Source of the DNA: Parietaria judaica | Lineage: Eukaryota; Streptophyta; Magnoliopsida; Rosales; Urticaceae | Direction: 5' to 3' | DNA: 64,000 nucleotides | NCBI GenBank assembly: GCA_954871525.1 | Contig: OX940867.1 | Span: 13,431,343-13,495,342, forward strand | Shown: positions 1-11,528 of the stretch, one piece after another | How positions within the stretch are numbered: the first letter of the stretch is position 1 | Layout: every line of letters starts with the position of its first letter | Notes under the pieces: model-generated | What the model saw: only the letters and a program-made list of their open reading frames with translations | Database searches by the model: none | What the model was told of the DNA's origin: nothing | Position numbers and translations under genes: made by a program

Positions 1-1148
1 GTATTACTTTGGGGCTGTTCAATCAATAAGAAGATAGTCAGTTTATCCCAATTCTTTCTCTGGTTTTCATTCTGTTCATCGCAATAGATACATTTAGTAT
101 ATATTTATTCATTAAAAATAACGGATTTAAATCAAGTGGGGGCAGCGACCGCCGCTCCGCCCTTACTAAATCCGCCCCTGATCCTGACGATATATTTAGA
201 AGTCGTTAATAAACTATCGTACCATAAAATTTGTAAAATTTTTACTGTGTCAAGTTGAGTTAACCTCTTATTGGTTTTGTCACCCAGCATCTCCGGCGGC
301 GAAGCTTAGAAGTCTTCGACAAACTAGTGTATCATAAAAATTTTGGAAAAAAAATGAGATACCTAACTCTATATAAATATAAATATTGTAAAACACGCAA
401 TTGGATCTGAGAAATAGACATTATATATGTATGTGGGCATATTTAGCTTTTGCATATTAAATCCAACCACTTAAAAACTATGAACCCTGAAATTCCTTCA
501 CAAAATGGACCATCTTGAGTTGGTTATGTCGTCAATTCAAGTGGCTCAAGAACACCAAATACCTTCTCTCACACACAACAATGTCTACACATAAGTCTGA
601 CTCTACACACTTCTCTGTCTGTGATTCTCACGAATGGCTCACAAAATGCCAGAGAGATTGAAAAAGGTATGTTGAACAGACCACTTTTCAAATAATAGAA
701 AGAATCTTATAATCCATCACTCAAAAGAGACACTAATTTAATTGTTCATGTGGTCATAGAGAAAACTAATTGAATCAAGATGGTATTTTTTTCAAAGCAA
801 ACCAACATATTCCTTGAGGATCCCCCATGTTGTAAGTTTTTTTTTTTTTTTTTATTATTACAAAATTAATTTTCTTTTTGGTGTAAAGACCTCATGAGCC
901 TTAGTAATGGAAGATATAGATAAAAGATCCTCCACTTCGATGCCCCATCTCACCAGTACACTCATTGTTTTTCATTACCAAAACAAATCTTTTTTCTTCT
1001 TTTCTCTTATTTTTATGTACTTAATAATCACACTTTTTTTTAAAAAAATTAATACATAAAATATGAAAATTAATTTGAGGTTAGAAAATTTGTTTGCAAT
1101 AATTAATTTTAACTCGAAAATTCTCAGAGAAGCACCCGAATCAAATTC

Positions 1149-1179
<31 letters not shown>

Positions 1180-1299
1180 TCACGTAATGAGAAATGATGT
1201 TCAGAGAGAGAAAGCAGAGTGATTGAAAATATAAATGAAACAAAAAATGAAAAAAAAAAACATAGAGAATTACTAGTGAGGACTCGATTCTCAGTCTTA
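1..1299. other. AT-rich intergenic DNA
   Basis: No coding region is supported. A short GC-rich patch at about 135-185 reads on the reverse strand as GGGGCGGATTTAG followed by GC-rich DNA, a phrase that resembles plant transposon ends, but I could not find a partner that defines an element. Poly-T tracts occur near 839-853 and 1035-1042. The rest is featureless. Confidence 0.5.
1148..1179. repeat. compound (CA)n(TA)n microsatellite
   Basis: About five CA units run directly into about ten TA units. Simple sequence with no coding meaning. Confidence 0.9.
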
Positions 1300-2222
1300 C
1301 AGGGTGTATTTGTTTGCACTTAATGAACCTCTTAATCTTTTTTTTTTTGAAGGAATGAACCTCTTAATCTTAATGAGTCAGATCAAGAGTCATTAAGTGC
1401 ATTTGTTTTTTCTTATTAAACATCTTAATGATCTGAACAACCACTTATTCGGTAAGATCTATACTCAAGTCTTATCCATTAAGAGCTACAATTTGACATC
1501 TCACGCTCATATATTTTTCTCTCCTTAAAATTTTAAAACTCCATAACTCTTAAACCGAGCATCGGATTGACTCATATGATATACCGTTCGAAAGCTTACG
1601 ACGAGATGAATCCAATAATAGGTAGGAAGATATACTTTTGACGCTTTTAAAAAAAATTAATTTCGAATATTTATTGAAAATTATATTAAAATAAAAAATT
1701 ATTAAGAAATTGAAATTAAAAGTTATCAAATATATCAATTAGTTTATATATAAAATATTATATATTTTCACATTTTTATTTACATGTTTACAAATTTATT
1801 AATATAATACATTAAATAATCATTAAAAATTAATTTACATTCAATTAATTATCAGAAATAATTTTATAGATGATAGAATTTTTATAATGTACAAGTTTTC
1901 AAATTTTTTCAAATTTATTATATTTATATGTTATTATAAATTATTACTACTATAAAATATTTTCAATGATTTTTTTTTTACAAAAATTATAATATTTTGA
2001 TTTTATTAAATAAATTATTTTAAGTTTAAAAATAATCAGTATATATTATTAAGTGTATAATAAAATTTCATTCCACAAGAAAAATATATTCAGATCTGCA
2101 TTCAAATCTTAAAAAACAAACACACTTAATTTTTATTCATTCAGATTCAGACGTCACATCTTATGATTCAGATATGCATTTAGATTCAGACGTCTTAATT
2201 TTAATATAAACAAACACAGCTT
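1300..2222. mobile_element. hAT-like non-autonomous TIR element
   Basis: The left end reads CAGGGTGTATTTGTTTGC. The right end, reverse-complemented, reads AAGCTGTGTTTGTTTA, an imperfect TIR pair. Flanks 1292-1299 (cagtctta) and 2223-2230 (tagtgtta) match at six of eight positions, compatible with an old 8-bp hAT duplication. The interior is very AT-rich and has no transposase. Phrases such as CATTAAGTGCATTTG recur inside the left arm and CATTTAGATTCAGACGTC near the right. The family assignment is inference from the ends. Confidence 0.5.
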
Positions 2223-2414
2223 TAGTGTTAGTGCTTGTAGTGAATAATGATAATAAATATAATACATTGAAATTTGATACAAAGATTACATATATTTTAT
2301 TACATTATCTAAATAATTTTTTTAAGTACTAATTTAATATTTTTCTCCTCAGTCGAAATAAAAAAAATATAATTTAATTAAGATAATTAATTTAATAAAA
2401 TTTGGTATATTTTC

Positions 2415-2452
<38 letters not shown>

Positions 2453-3070
2453 GGAGTCATGGGCGGATTTGCAGGACATTATAAGAGGGTGTGGGGTTCC
2501 TAGTTCCGCCACACTTGTTGAGAGTGTGTTTATTAGTGACAATCTAACCTCTCGGAATATAAATCTTAATTCCGCGATGGTTGAGAAGTATGGTTATAGA
2601 CAATCTTTGCTATTTTATTAGGGTTTGATATATAATTATTTTTACTTTTGGGAATGATAATGATTTGTGTAAGAGAATCTCAACCCTTTGAGCCTCCCTA
2701 CATTTCCTTCCCTTTATGCAATATAAAATTCATTTGTATTATTTTCTCACGATCTCTTTTGTATTCCACAAGCTTCTCATCGTAACTATCAACCACCGCG
2801 TGAGAACCGCGTGCCATGCATGAGAAACTTAGTCGTTAAGTAGTACCAAGTGATAATAACAATGTATATATAAAAAAAAGTAATAGTAATATTCTTGATC
2901 GTCCTCAACTATTATTAAAAAGTTGGAACTTGTAAAATCCCACATGTTTCAAACCCCACATATACTTTCTTTCTCTAATTTTATATCTATATATATATAC
3001 AAAAGATATTGTAAAGATAACATTACATGAGAAATGAATAAAAATAAATAATATTAAATAAATTTCGTAA
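2223..3070. other. intergenic DNA
   Basis: No gene seen. It contains a (TA)16 tract and a less AT-rich stretch at about 2451-2830 without a usable reading frame. The phrase ATGGGCGGATTT at about 2460 resembles the transposon-end-like patch near position 170 in reverse complement. Confidence 0.5.
2419..2450. repeat. (AT)16 microsatellite
   Basis: Perfect AT dinucleotide run. Confidence 0.95.
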
Positions 3071-3774
3071 TATACAATATAACCTCGATAAATTAATAAC
3101 CTCGATTATATAACGGTTTTTTCCGATATCGACTCGGGCCTAACTAGTTAAATTAATAATTCGCTAAATTTATAAGATAATAATTTTTTTAGAAATATAT
3201 AGATCACTGATATATAAATTAATAATTTAATATGAAAATAATAATATTACATATAGAATTATGTATTCACTACAAATAAAATATAACATTGCATGATTAG
3301 TTATAAAATCATCTTAAATAAAATTATACTAATCAACTAATTATGTAGTGCTTTTAAAATATGATTATGAAGCTATTTGCCTATTCTTGAAATTTGTGTT
3401 TGCTCAAACTTCAACTTTAAGCTTCCGCATAACATAAAGAAGATATGGTGTTGTATTTTCGTGATATAAAAAATAATTATTCAAAGTGATTGTCGCTACA
3501 ATTGCATCATTGCATGAAACAAGGTCAATTTCAGTATTATCATTTAGTATGATTGCAATATTCTTGACATATGCTATATATAGATTTCTTCTTCTTCTTC
3601 TTCTTCTTCTTCTTCTTCTTCTTCTTCTTCTTCTTCTTCTTCTTCTTCTTCTTCTTCTTCTTCTTCTTCTAATTATAATGATTATATAACTAAAATTTTA
3701 TAAATTAATAATTCGATAATATAATAAATTTTGACAGTCCTAATGTTATTAATTTATAGAAGTTTTATTGTATA
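3071..3774. mobile_element. TIR element with 27-bp ends (larger copy)
   Basis: The left end TATACAATATAACCTC plus 11 more bases pairs with the right end at 3748-3774, whose reverse complement begins TATACAATAAAACTTC. About 23 of 27 positions agree. There is no transposase. A second, shorter member with the same ends lies at 28006-28186. The superfamily is unresolved: TA-type and longer target duplications both fit the AT-rich flanks. The interior carries a large CTT expansion. Confidence 0.7.
3586..3670. repeat. (TTC)28 trinucleotide microsatellite
   Basis: About 28 uninterrupted TTC/CTT units within a TIR element. In one frame it would give a poly-leucine peptide, which is an artefact of the repeat. 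Confidence 0.97.
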
Positions 3775-5279
3775 TCATAGTATTATTGGTTTTGCCGAGT
3801 ATCTGATTTGTCGTTTTGATATGACCAAGTAACATTTTATAAGAGAAAGGATATTTAGTGATTCTTGAGATGCGTTATGCTTTCATTAAAAATTTATTTG
3901 GCTCTTGTATATTGTTGAGCTTCTTTAGGCGATAGTTTTTCAAAATATAATAACACAATCGTTTGTAATACTTTGAAGTTCGTTGGCGAACTGAAACTTT
4001 TTAAATTCTATATGAGTTCATAATCATACTTTTGATAACACCGACTTTGATGCTCGAATAAAATGAGTTCGGGGATGGAAACAACGACTGCAGTGCTAAC
4101 AACGCCCAGTGCACTAACACCGTACTCCAATACAAGAGATCTAAGCCCGTCGTATTAAAAAAAAAAAAAAACAGGATTAGTGTTTGAAACTCATACAATA
4201 GATCGGTTCGTTTGTGGTTTGCAAAGGCGCCGGCGATGTGATGCGGGACACGAACGTCGTTGGAAGCTAGTAATCACCATGCTCCCCACCGACAAAGATA
4301 GAAGTGATGACAAATAAGCTATTCTTTGAAGTGGTCCACCAAAACAAGAAAAGAAAAAAAAAAAACTTCGTAAGTCCTTGAGAGAATATCGGATATGAAT
4401 GTGGTCTCAATCGCAGATGACTTGCTATTTATATGAAGTTTCCGGGGTATTTTGGGAAGGAAACCGTGAACATCACTAGTTTTTTAATTTTTAAACATGT
4501 TTTTATTTTTTTCAATAGCCAAAGATCACTTACTTAGTGACCCCGTCTCAAATTTATTAATAGAACTCTCACTTATTGTGGAGGAAAACCGTAGTAACAT
4601 AATCATATAAGGGATTTACAATTAAGACATCAAAAAGCATTCAAAATATCAAAATTGTCTAATAATACACAGACACGAACCAATAACTACAAAATAAACT
4701 TTAAATAAACCTAATATACGCAACATTTAATTTTTTCTAACCTAAACAAACATTTTATATTTCTAGGAAGCTGTTTAGAGTTTGAATATATATTCTCTCT
4801 ACTTTCCACGCCCAAGCGAGCAAATGCATCTGCCACTTGATTCACTTGATTAGAGTTTAGAACACGTGTTACCAAGTTTCGACTTTACCAACTTTCATCA
4901 TATATAATGAATTTTCCTTTGATACTAACTCAATTTTAATTATATAACTTATAATTTTTTCAATAATGTAGGTATATACATATATAAACAATTATTGAAA
5001 GCATGTACATATTTTATAAATATCCATTACAAGAGCGGTGCTGATCAATTTCTCCTTAAAGCACGTTTTTTTCTACGGTCTTAATTATTTATTAGGCTGA
5101 TGATTTAGAAGGAATCGTTTGATTATGGCCTTTTTGGATTAAATGGGATGAAGAATAAAGGTTTTTTTTTTTTATTACTATTATTATTAAAAAAAAAAAC
5201 TCTGTGCTGTTATGACTTATTATGATTATTATTCTTTAAACAATATATCTGCTCATGTTTGTTACACACACATATACAT

Positions 5280-5314
<35 letters not shown>

Positions 5315-5880
5315 GTAGTGACGTGAAACATATTCTTGCGAACGCACGAGGATGCTTAATATCAGGTATAACAAGAAGTGTCAAACTAAATCTATAATGA
5401 TCTCCTGAAAACAATTATTATTTATCGATGTATCTATAATATATTCCGACTGTAATAATATTCCTGATCAAAACTATAATTGAACATATGATATATTATT
5501 ATGAACATATTATACTTCTAATTATTATGAACATATTATACTACTAAATTTTGTAATAGATTTTTAGTTATTACTAATAGAATGATGCCTTGAATGATTT
5601 TGTTCGGAATTTCGTTCCGACTCTAAGATGTAATAAAAAAATTCCCTTAGCCCCCATCTCAATTTCTGTCTTGATCCGGTTCCCAGTTTCTTTAAAAATA
5701 AAAATAAAGTTCAAACTTGAAATTGAGATCGAAAAAAAAACTACTTTCACGTTTTTAGTTTCACCCTAATTTCTGATGAGATATCCTGAAAATAACAACA
5801 TATATATAATTCAATTTCGATCTTAATGATATTGGTCAATTATTTATGTAGCTAGATTTTGCGGTTGTGATTATAATTAC
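3775..5880. other. intergenic DNA
   Basis: No gene supported. At about 4200-4450 the reverse strand has a TATA-like CATATAAATAGC followed by a less AT-rich leader and a 30-codon reading frame that stops. This could be a decayed gene start but nothing recognisable follows. A TA/CA microsatellite lies at 5264-5314. Confidence 0.45.
5264..5314. repeat. CA/TA microsatellite
   Basis: Impure ACATAT and TA repeats. Confidence 0.85.
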
Positions 5881-6622
5881 TGTTGATGCTGTTTTTTAGA
5901 TCAAACACTGTAGCGGTCCAATTGCTTGTGTTGGACCGGGCCCAATGTCGTTTTGTGGAATTTGGTGGGCTTTGGAAAAGAATCCCTGGCACCTAGGGTT
6001 GAACAGATCATCAAATGTCCGCGGACCGGCGATCTGGGCCACCACGCTACCTGTCACCGCAGGGCCTGAAATGGGCAAGGCCCGGGATACAGGTCTGGGG
6101 CGCCACACAGATCGGGTCTTCACGAATGGGAGATCACAGTTTCAACCTTTCAGTGGATCCTGGTAGATTGGACCCTCGACCTGTGCTATTTATCCCGATC
6201 CGGGTCCTATGGTCTATCCGCAAAGTCAGTATATCTGATATGAGATACAAGACTAAGGGATAGAACAAGCACTGCACGTATTCACCTCCGACGCTCAACA
6301 TTAGTGGAATATTTGAGGGGGAGGCGATTTTATAGGGGGTAGAGAGTATATAGAGTGAGTTTGGTCGAGTTCACATGGTCTTCGGTTTGAATGAACCGAG
6401 CTTCGTTTTATAAGGGAATCCGAGGACTAAAATGCAATTATCTATTACTCCGGGAGGCCCCTGGAGAAAATAAATATAGTTTTTTGGGTCCTCGGAATGA
6501 GATCTTTCCAACGCCACCAAAATCAGTCCCATCCGATGCTCCACACACCCAGACGCGTGGGTTTTCTGTAGCTACACGCTGCCCACGCGCTAGGAGAGAG
6601 AAAGCGTGCTGATGACGTCACA
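5881..6622 (-). mobile_element. LTR-like sequence (reverse strand)
   Basis: The block is much richer in G+C than its left flank. It starts TGTTGATGC on the plus strand (CAACA end of an LTR read in reverse). On the reverse strand it has a TATA-like CCCTATAAAATCG and then ACTAATGTTGAGCGTCG, a phrase that recurs at about 59700 in another LTR-like block. No target duplication was found (attac versus gggct), so the ends may not be original. Several overlapping open frames here have no family features. Confidence 0.45.
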
Positions 6623-6629
6623 GGGCTGA

Positions 6630-8125
6630 AATGGACTCTATGTACTCCAACCAGGTATGGGACCTAGTTAACGCACCCAAAGCGTCTAGACCCATTGGAT
6701 GCAAGAGGATTTTCAAGACGAAAATTGACATGGATGGCAACATACAAACCTATAAAGGGAGATTAGTCGCAAAAGGTTTTTGACAAATTTATGGTATATA
6801 CTATAATGAAACATTCTCACCTACTGCCATGTTTAAGTCCATACAAATCTTGCTTGCCATTGCCACTTTCTATGATTGTGAAATCTGGCAAATGGATGTG
6901 AAGACCGCCTTCTTCAATGGAGTTCTAGAAGAGGATGTGTACATGACAAAACCTGAAAGCTTCACTGATCAGAAACATACCTCTAAGGTATGTAAACTAA
7001 ATAGATCAATCTATGGTCTCAAGCAAGCATCTCGCAGCTGGAATCGTCGTTTCGATGAATCAATCACCGAGTTTGGATTCATAAAGAACAAGGACGATCC
7101 ATGTGTATACATCAAAGCTAGTGGGAGCTCTATAGTCTTCTTGATTCTTTATGTCGATGACATATTGATGATAGAAAACAGTACATCTGAACTCCTTGAG
7201 GTAAAGGAGTGGTTGAGAAAATTTTTCTCTATGAAAGACTTAGGAGAAGCCGCCTACATTCTAGGCGTGAAATTCAAAGGGATAGATCCAAGAGAATCTT
7301 GGGCCTAAGTCAAAGTACATAAATCGAGAAGATAGTAAAACTATTTAATATGAGCCAATCGGGTAAATGGTTTACTCCAATGACTCATAAAACATATCTC
7401 TCGAGAAAGAAAAGTCCGGTTTCTCTTGAAGAAATCAAGTGCATGGAACGAGTTCCATACGCATCTGCAATTGACCCAATAATGTACGCCATGTTATGTA
7501 CTAGACCAGATGTAGCTTTTGCCTTAAGCATGAAAAGTCGGTTCCAAGCGAACCCTGGTAACTGTCACTAGACCGCCGTAAAGAAAATCTTGAGGTACCT
7601 CAATAGGACCAAGGACAGATATCTCATTTATGGTGGAGCATAACAACTGAACATCATCGGTTACACGCATGCAAGTTTCCAGACAGACCACAATGACTTT
7701 AAATCACATACAGGATATGTATTCTGTTCAGACGATGGAACTGTCACATGGAACAGCAACAAGCAAGCTACAGTGGCTGATTCAACCACTGAAGCTGAGT
7801 ACATAGCTGCATCAGATGCTGCTAAAGAGGCCGTCTGGATCAAAAATTTGTTTCCTATCTTGGTGTAGTTCCTAGCATTGGTTATCATGTAAAGCTCTTT
7901 TGTGATAACAACGGAGCTATAACACAAGCCAAGGAGTCGAGATAACATAAGACAGCAATGCACGTGCTCAGAAAGTACCATCTGATCAGAAACATTGTTG
8001 ATCGGAAGGACATTGCGATAGAGAGAGTTGACACTCAAGAAAACGTAGCAGACCCGATGACGAAGGCTTTATCGAAAGAAAAACACATACGTCATAGAGA
8101 ATCTATAGGGATCCGAAACCTTTAG
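6630..8125 (+). pseudogene. Copia reverse transcriptase/RNase H remnant
   Basis: This is the C-terminal part of a Copia polyprotein. It begins at the RVT_2 region (MDSMYSNQVWDLV), with AFFNGVLEEDVY, SIYGLKQASRSWN and the catalytic YVDDILM box all readable in 6829-7308. A shifted frame carries the connection domain (YASAIDPIMYAMLCTRPDV, 7350-7571). RNase H follows with DSTTEAEYIAASDAA and then GRKDIAIERVDT-like coding, again broken. Stops at 6781 and several frameshifts make it non-functional. The YVDD aspartates are still present. Integrase and everything upstream are absent, so this is a fragment of a single-ORF polyprotein. Copia affiliation is secure from the motifs; the finer lineage is not claimed. 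Confidence 0.88.
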
Positions 8126-9294
8126 ATTGTTGTGGTCTATCTTTAAAATATGAACTATTATAAGTTCAAGAACGAATAATTTTATTTGTATAGAGCACAA
8201 TTTTTATTTCAATAAAGGCAAGTTTCATCTTTTCATGTTCTTTTCAATATTAAAGTTTATTTAATTATTGGTATACATAAGGAATTAAGTCCCTAGAAAT
8301 CAGAAATGATTATCTAAAACGGTCCCCAGACAAAGAAGGTCATATGATGAAAAACAAGGGACAAAAGTGACATTTCAAAATTGATTGGTACATGTTACTG
8401 AGAAAAGGAAGAGTCCTTGATATCTCGGAGATATTCTCAAATATGTAGGCACTAGCTCTAAAAAACTAGCAGTGGTAGACGCGACTCACGCTCTGAGATA
8501 TTTACATGGAAACCAACCTTATTCTATAAGGGGACACTAAAATCTCTAGAGCAATGATGTAAAGATTTTCCATGGTTTGAGAATCTCCATGAGTCCACTA
8601 CCTAGCAAGAGGTATACTTTGATTGTAGTAAAACACTTTGGGTAACTCAGAAGTTATAAAAACTACAGTTAAGCATGTCTCAAACTTTGTAGTGTGGAAT
8701 GGACATTGCTGATAACAATCATCTACCTAATTAATTCAGGAAATACACTCAGGGACTCTTGAAGGATAGGAGTATCAGAAATTTGTGGCCGCAGACATAT
8801 TAAAACTATTTTAATTTGGTTGTTAAATACTCTCCTCCTAATCAGGAAAAAGGAACTCGACATAACAGATGTGCGAAACCATGCCCTGTTTCCAATTCCG
8901 AGTCGTAAAGATATTGTAAGAATAAGTCATCGAGAAAAGTAAATAGGGAGCTTAAACCAAATGGTTAAAGTCATTAACTTTATTCCAATGATCGATATGT
9001 TCTAGCAAATTGGCAGAAGTCATGTAGAGCTAGAAACTTCTCACTTCTTACAGAATTTTTCTGTGGCTAACACTGATGAAAACTAAGGAGTCACACCGAA
9101 GTCGCCAGAAGAAGCGGAGTACGATGGTAAATTCGCAAAGAAAGAAATTTCTTATACGAGGACAGAACACAAGGTAGACATGGTCATAATGATGCAAGAG
9201 GTATATCCAATCTCGGCATCACTTGTCGTCATGCCTACGCATGAATGTATAAGATGAGATATCCAATCCTGGTACATTCGTGCAGGTAGGAGAT

Positions 9295-9760
9295 TGTAGG
9301 AAATGCCCGAATCGGGATTTGAGTCCGTTTGACTTTTTGGGTCTGACCCGACTACATTTAATATGCTCGATAATTATGAGGTCGGTAATTAATTAATTAA
9401 TTATGACCTAATGGGCTTGAACCCAGTTAGTCGGCCCAAAAGCCCATTAGGTCATTTAACCCTGTGATCTATTTAAGTCACAGGGAGCTCATAATTTTGA
9501 TATGTGTGCCTCCAGAGAGTAAGAAAATTTGCCCCCTCCTCTAGCACAAGAGTGGACGAGTTTTCTCTTCCCGTGTTCCTGTCGGTTTGCCGTTCAATCA
9601 CCAAGAAAGACCTAGCTGTCAATCAAGGAGATTTCCAGTATTAGAGACGTTCCCGCAACGACGTGGTGGACGAGCTTGAGGCTTTACGAATGCTAGACTC
9701 GGAGCATCAAAATCGCATCCTCTCAGGAACTCAAATTTAGAGAAACACAAAGGTTCCAGT
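9295..9760 (+). repeat. 3' LTR of the truncated Copia element (right end approximate)
   Basis: Begins TGTAGGAAATGCC immediately after a purine tract. It contains an imperfect palindrome around 9398-9457 (GACCTAATGGGCTT... and ...AGCCCATTAGGTC). No clear terminal CA with a matching duplication was found. Confidence 0.5.
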
Positions 9761-9847
9761 TTTTCATTTCATTCTCAACTAAAGAATTACAAAACAAAGC
9801 AAGACAGTATAAAGAGTCTTTTTTTTTTCCTCGAAATAAAATTGAGA

Positions 9848-10000
9848 ATCAAGGCATAAATGAAAATAAATCAACCAAATAAGTATTGCTAATGACGAAA
9901 GTAAATAAACGAGTAATTGAAAGCAAATAAATCAAAGATTGCAGCTTGGTAAATCTCCGCCTTTAATTCCTGGTCTTTTGGTCCATGATTTATGGCATCA
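9848..10000 (-). repeat. 3' LTR, partial, of the non-autonomous element
   Basis: Nearly identical to 11334-11483, with a handful of substitutions. The portion matching 11235-11333 is missing. Confidence 0.75.
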
Positions 10001-10271
10001 TTCTCCCGGTGTTTAGAAAATTCGTCCTAAAATTTATTTTGGGGGTGCAGGCATTAGTGAAGTCGGGTGGTGCATCAGGGTTGATCTTTTCCATCGTCAC
10101 GTCAGGCGGCTTGTTGGGTGGCTTTTCTGTTAACTTGCTTGTTGACTTGTCGTGTGCTCTTTCTAGAGATTGCTTTGATAGTTTCTTGGAAAGCCCATCG
10201 GAGACTAAGAAAAAAGCCATGTCGTGTACTTTCACCTCCTCCTTGAACTGATCTATGAGAATCATCTTCGA

Positions 10272-10710
10272 TTAGGGCTTGCTTTGCCTGGTCATTATAC
10301 TCGGTCCGGTAGTCGTGGTCGGAGCCAAAACAATATGAACCTTCTTCGGTGAGGCCAAAAACGACTTGCTAACCATGAGAGACATACTCGTGTCATTCTC
10401 AATTTTCTTCTCATCATATTTTGCCTCGCCGTATAAGGACTCGTCATACGCGGCCTCTTCGTACTCCACTTCATCGTATATGGCCTTGTCGTAAACAAAG
10501 TCATCATAAATGGGCTCACCATGTTCTGTCTCGTCATAAATAGAGTCATCGTACACGGCGTCTCCACACTCTGTCTCGTCATCCACATCATCTTTGTGCT
10601 CCGCCTCATCGTACACGGGCTCGCCTTAGTCCGCCTCATCATAAACAGAGTCGCCATACATGGACTCACCGTATTTTGGCTCATCGTAAGCGACACTTCC
10701 GTATTGCGAC
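10272..10710 (-). pseudogene. YDE-repeat reading frame inside the non-autonomous element
   Basis: The reverse strand encodes a run of short acidic units of the form VYDEAEY, YDDSIYDE and EPIYDDFVYDKA for about 70 residues, then a non-repetitive tail to the stop at 10272. The same units continue upstream (to about 10710) beyond an in-frame TAA near 10626, so the array once was longer. No ATG is obvious at the current 5' end. Acidic, tyrosine-rich linkers occur next to the Gag region of some Gypsy elements, so a relic of a gag C-terminus is the simplest reading, but that is inference. Upstream, at 11150-11219, the reverse strand encodes a gag-like start directly after the primer site. I do not assign a function. 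Confidence 0.5.
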
Positions 10711-11220
10711 TCAGTTAAATAAGAGCCAACTGTGACTCACAGAGTTATCATTATCCTTTCTCCACTGCTTGGACATTGTAGAGTTTGTGCAGGTTGTTTG
10801 GGACTTGCAAAGTGATTTTGGGGTTGTTCGAGACTTGGTTGGCACCCTTTGACGGTTGTGGGGCATGCTCTGGATTTGTGGGGTGAGGCGAGGGGCTATA
10901 AGGCACGGTGTTTGCACTGTAGATCGCTGCATGGGCGCTGCTAGGACAGTTTTCTCTGTTGCGACATTTTGTCGAGCAGTTGACGTGGGCGTAGAAGAAA
11001 AACTGAATTTGGACGAATTTGAAGCTTGTTTACTCCCGTTTTCGTCTTACCTTCTGCAGTTTCTCCTAGAATATCTTTCCTCCTTCATCAAGTAATCATT
11101 GATCATGGTGGAGAGTTGAACCAACTTCTCCATCGTCGTATCCATACCTTCACGCCATTCTTTGTCCAAGCGTTGTCGCCGTCGAGAATCTCGCGTGGTG
11201 GCATGCTTCAAGATTTTTCG

Positions 11221-11232
11221 GCTCTGATACCA
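11221..11232 (-). promoter_or_regulatory. primer-binding site (tRNA-Met type)
   Basis: The reverse complement reads TGGTATCAGAGC, the classical plant initiator tRNA-Met primer site, separated by two bases from the LTR end. Confidence 0.75.
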
Positions 11233-11234
11233 AC

Positions 11235-11483
11235 TGATGTAGCTGCGGAGATATAAATGATAATCGAACTAGATAAATAAAGTTACCGGAATAGTCAAAC
11301 CCGAACGTTGATTCAGTGCACGAATATCCGATCAAAGCATAAATGAAAATAAATCGACCAAATAAATATTGCTAATGACGGAAGTAAATAAACGAGTAAT
11401 TGAAAGCAAATAAATCGAAGATTGCAGCTTGGTAAATCTCCGCCTTTAATTCCTGGTCTTTTGGTCCATTATTTATGGCATCA
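11235..11483 (-). repeat. 5' LTR (249 bp) of the non-autonomous element
   Basis: On the reverse strand it begins TGATGCCATAAAT and ends ACATCA, two bases before the primer-binding site. Confidence 0.7.
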
Positions 11484-11528
11484 ATTTCTAAAATCTTATA
11501 GTAAAAAAATAAATAAAATTAAAGTGAA

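Larger units (their letters stand above)
6623..9760 (+). mobile_element. 5'-truncated Ty1/Copia element with 3' LTR
   Basis: A pol remnant (about 6630-8125) is followed by roughly 1.2 kb of untranslated DNA. Then comes a purine-rich GGTAGGAGAT at 9285-9294, directly before TGTAGGAAATGCC, which I take as the PPT and the start of the 3' LTR at 9295. The gag, protease, integrase and 5' LTR are missing. The left border coincides with the LTR-like block ending at 6622. The LTR's right end is not clear and 9760 is approximate. Confidence 0.6.
9848..11483 (-). mobile_element. non-autonomous LTR retrotransposon (reverse strand)
   Basis: A direct repeat (9848-10000 and 11334-11483) forms the shared part of two LTRs. 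In the right copy the LTR spans 11235-11483 (TGATGT...GGCATCA on plus). Next to it, 11221-11232 is the reverse complement of TGGTATCAGAGC, the initiator tRNA-Met primer site, two bases from the LTR. At the left LTR's inner edge the reverse strand reads CCGGGAGAA, a PPT. The internal 1.2 kb lacks protease, RT and integrase. The left LTR has lost about 100 bp of its outer part. PBS, PPT and LTR order all agree on reverse orientation. Confidence 0.75.

Noticed and set aside
3486..3689. 67-residue leucine-rich reading frame
   Set aside because: It is the translation of the TTC microsatellite.
5896..6263. Overlapping frames of 73-82 residues
   Set aside because: They lie in an LTR-like block on opposite strands and have no family features.
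10295..10696. 133-residue Met/Thr-rich reverse frame
   Set aside because: It is an alternative frame of the YDE-repeat array.
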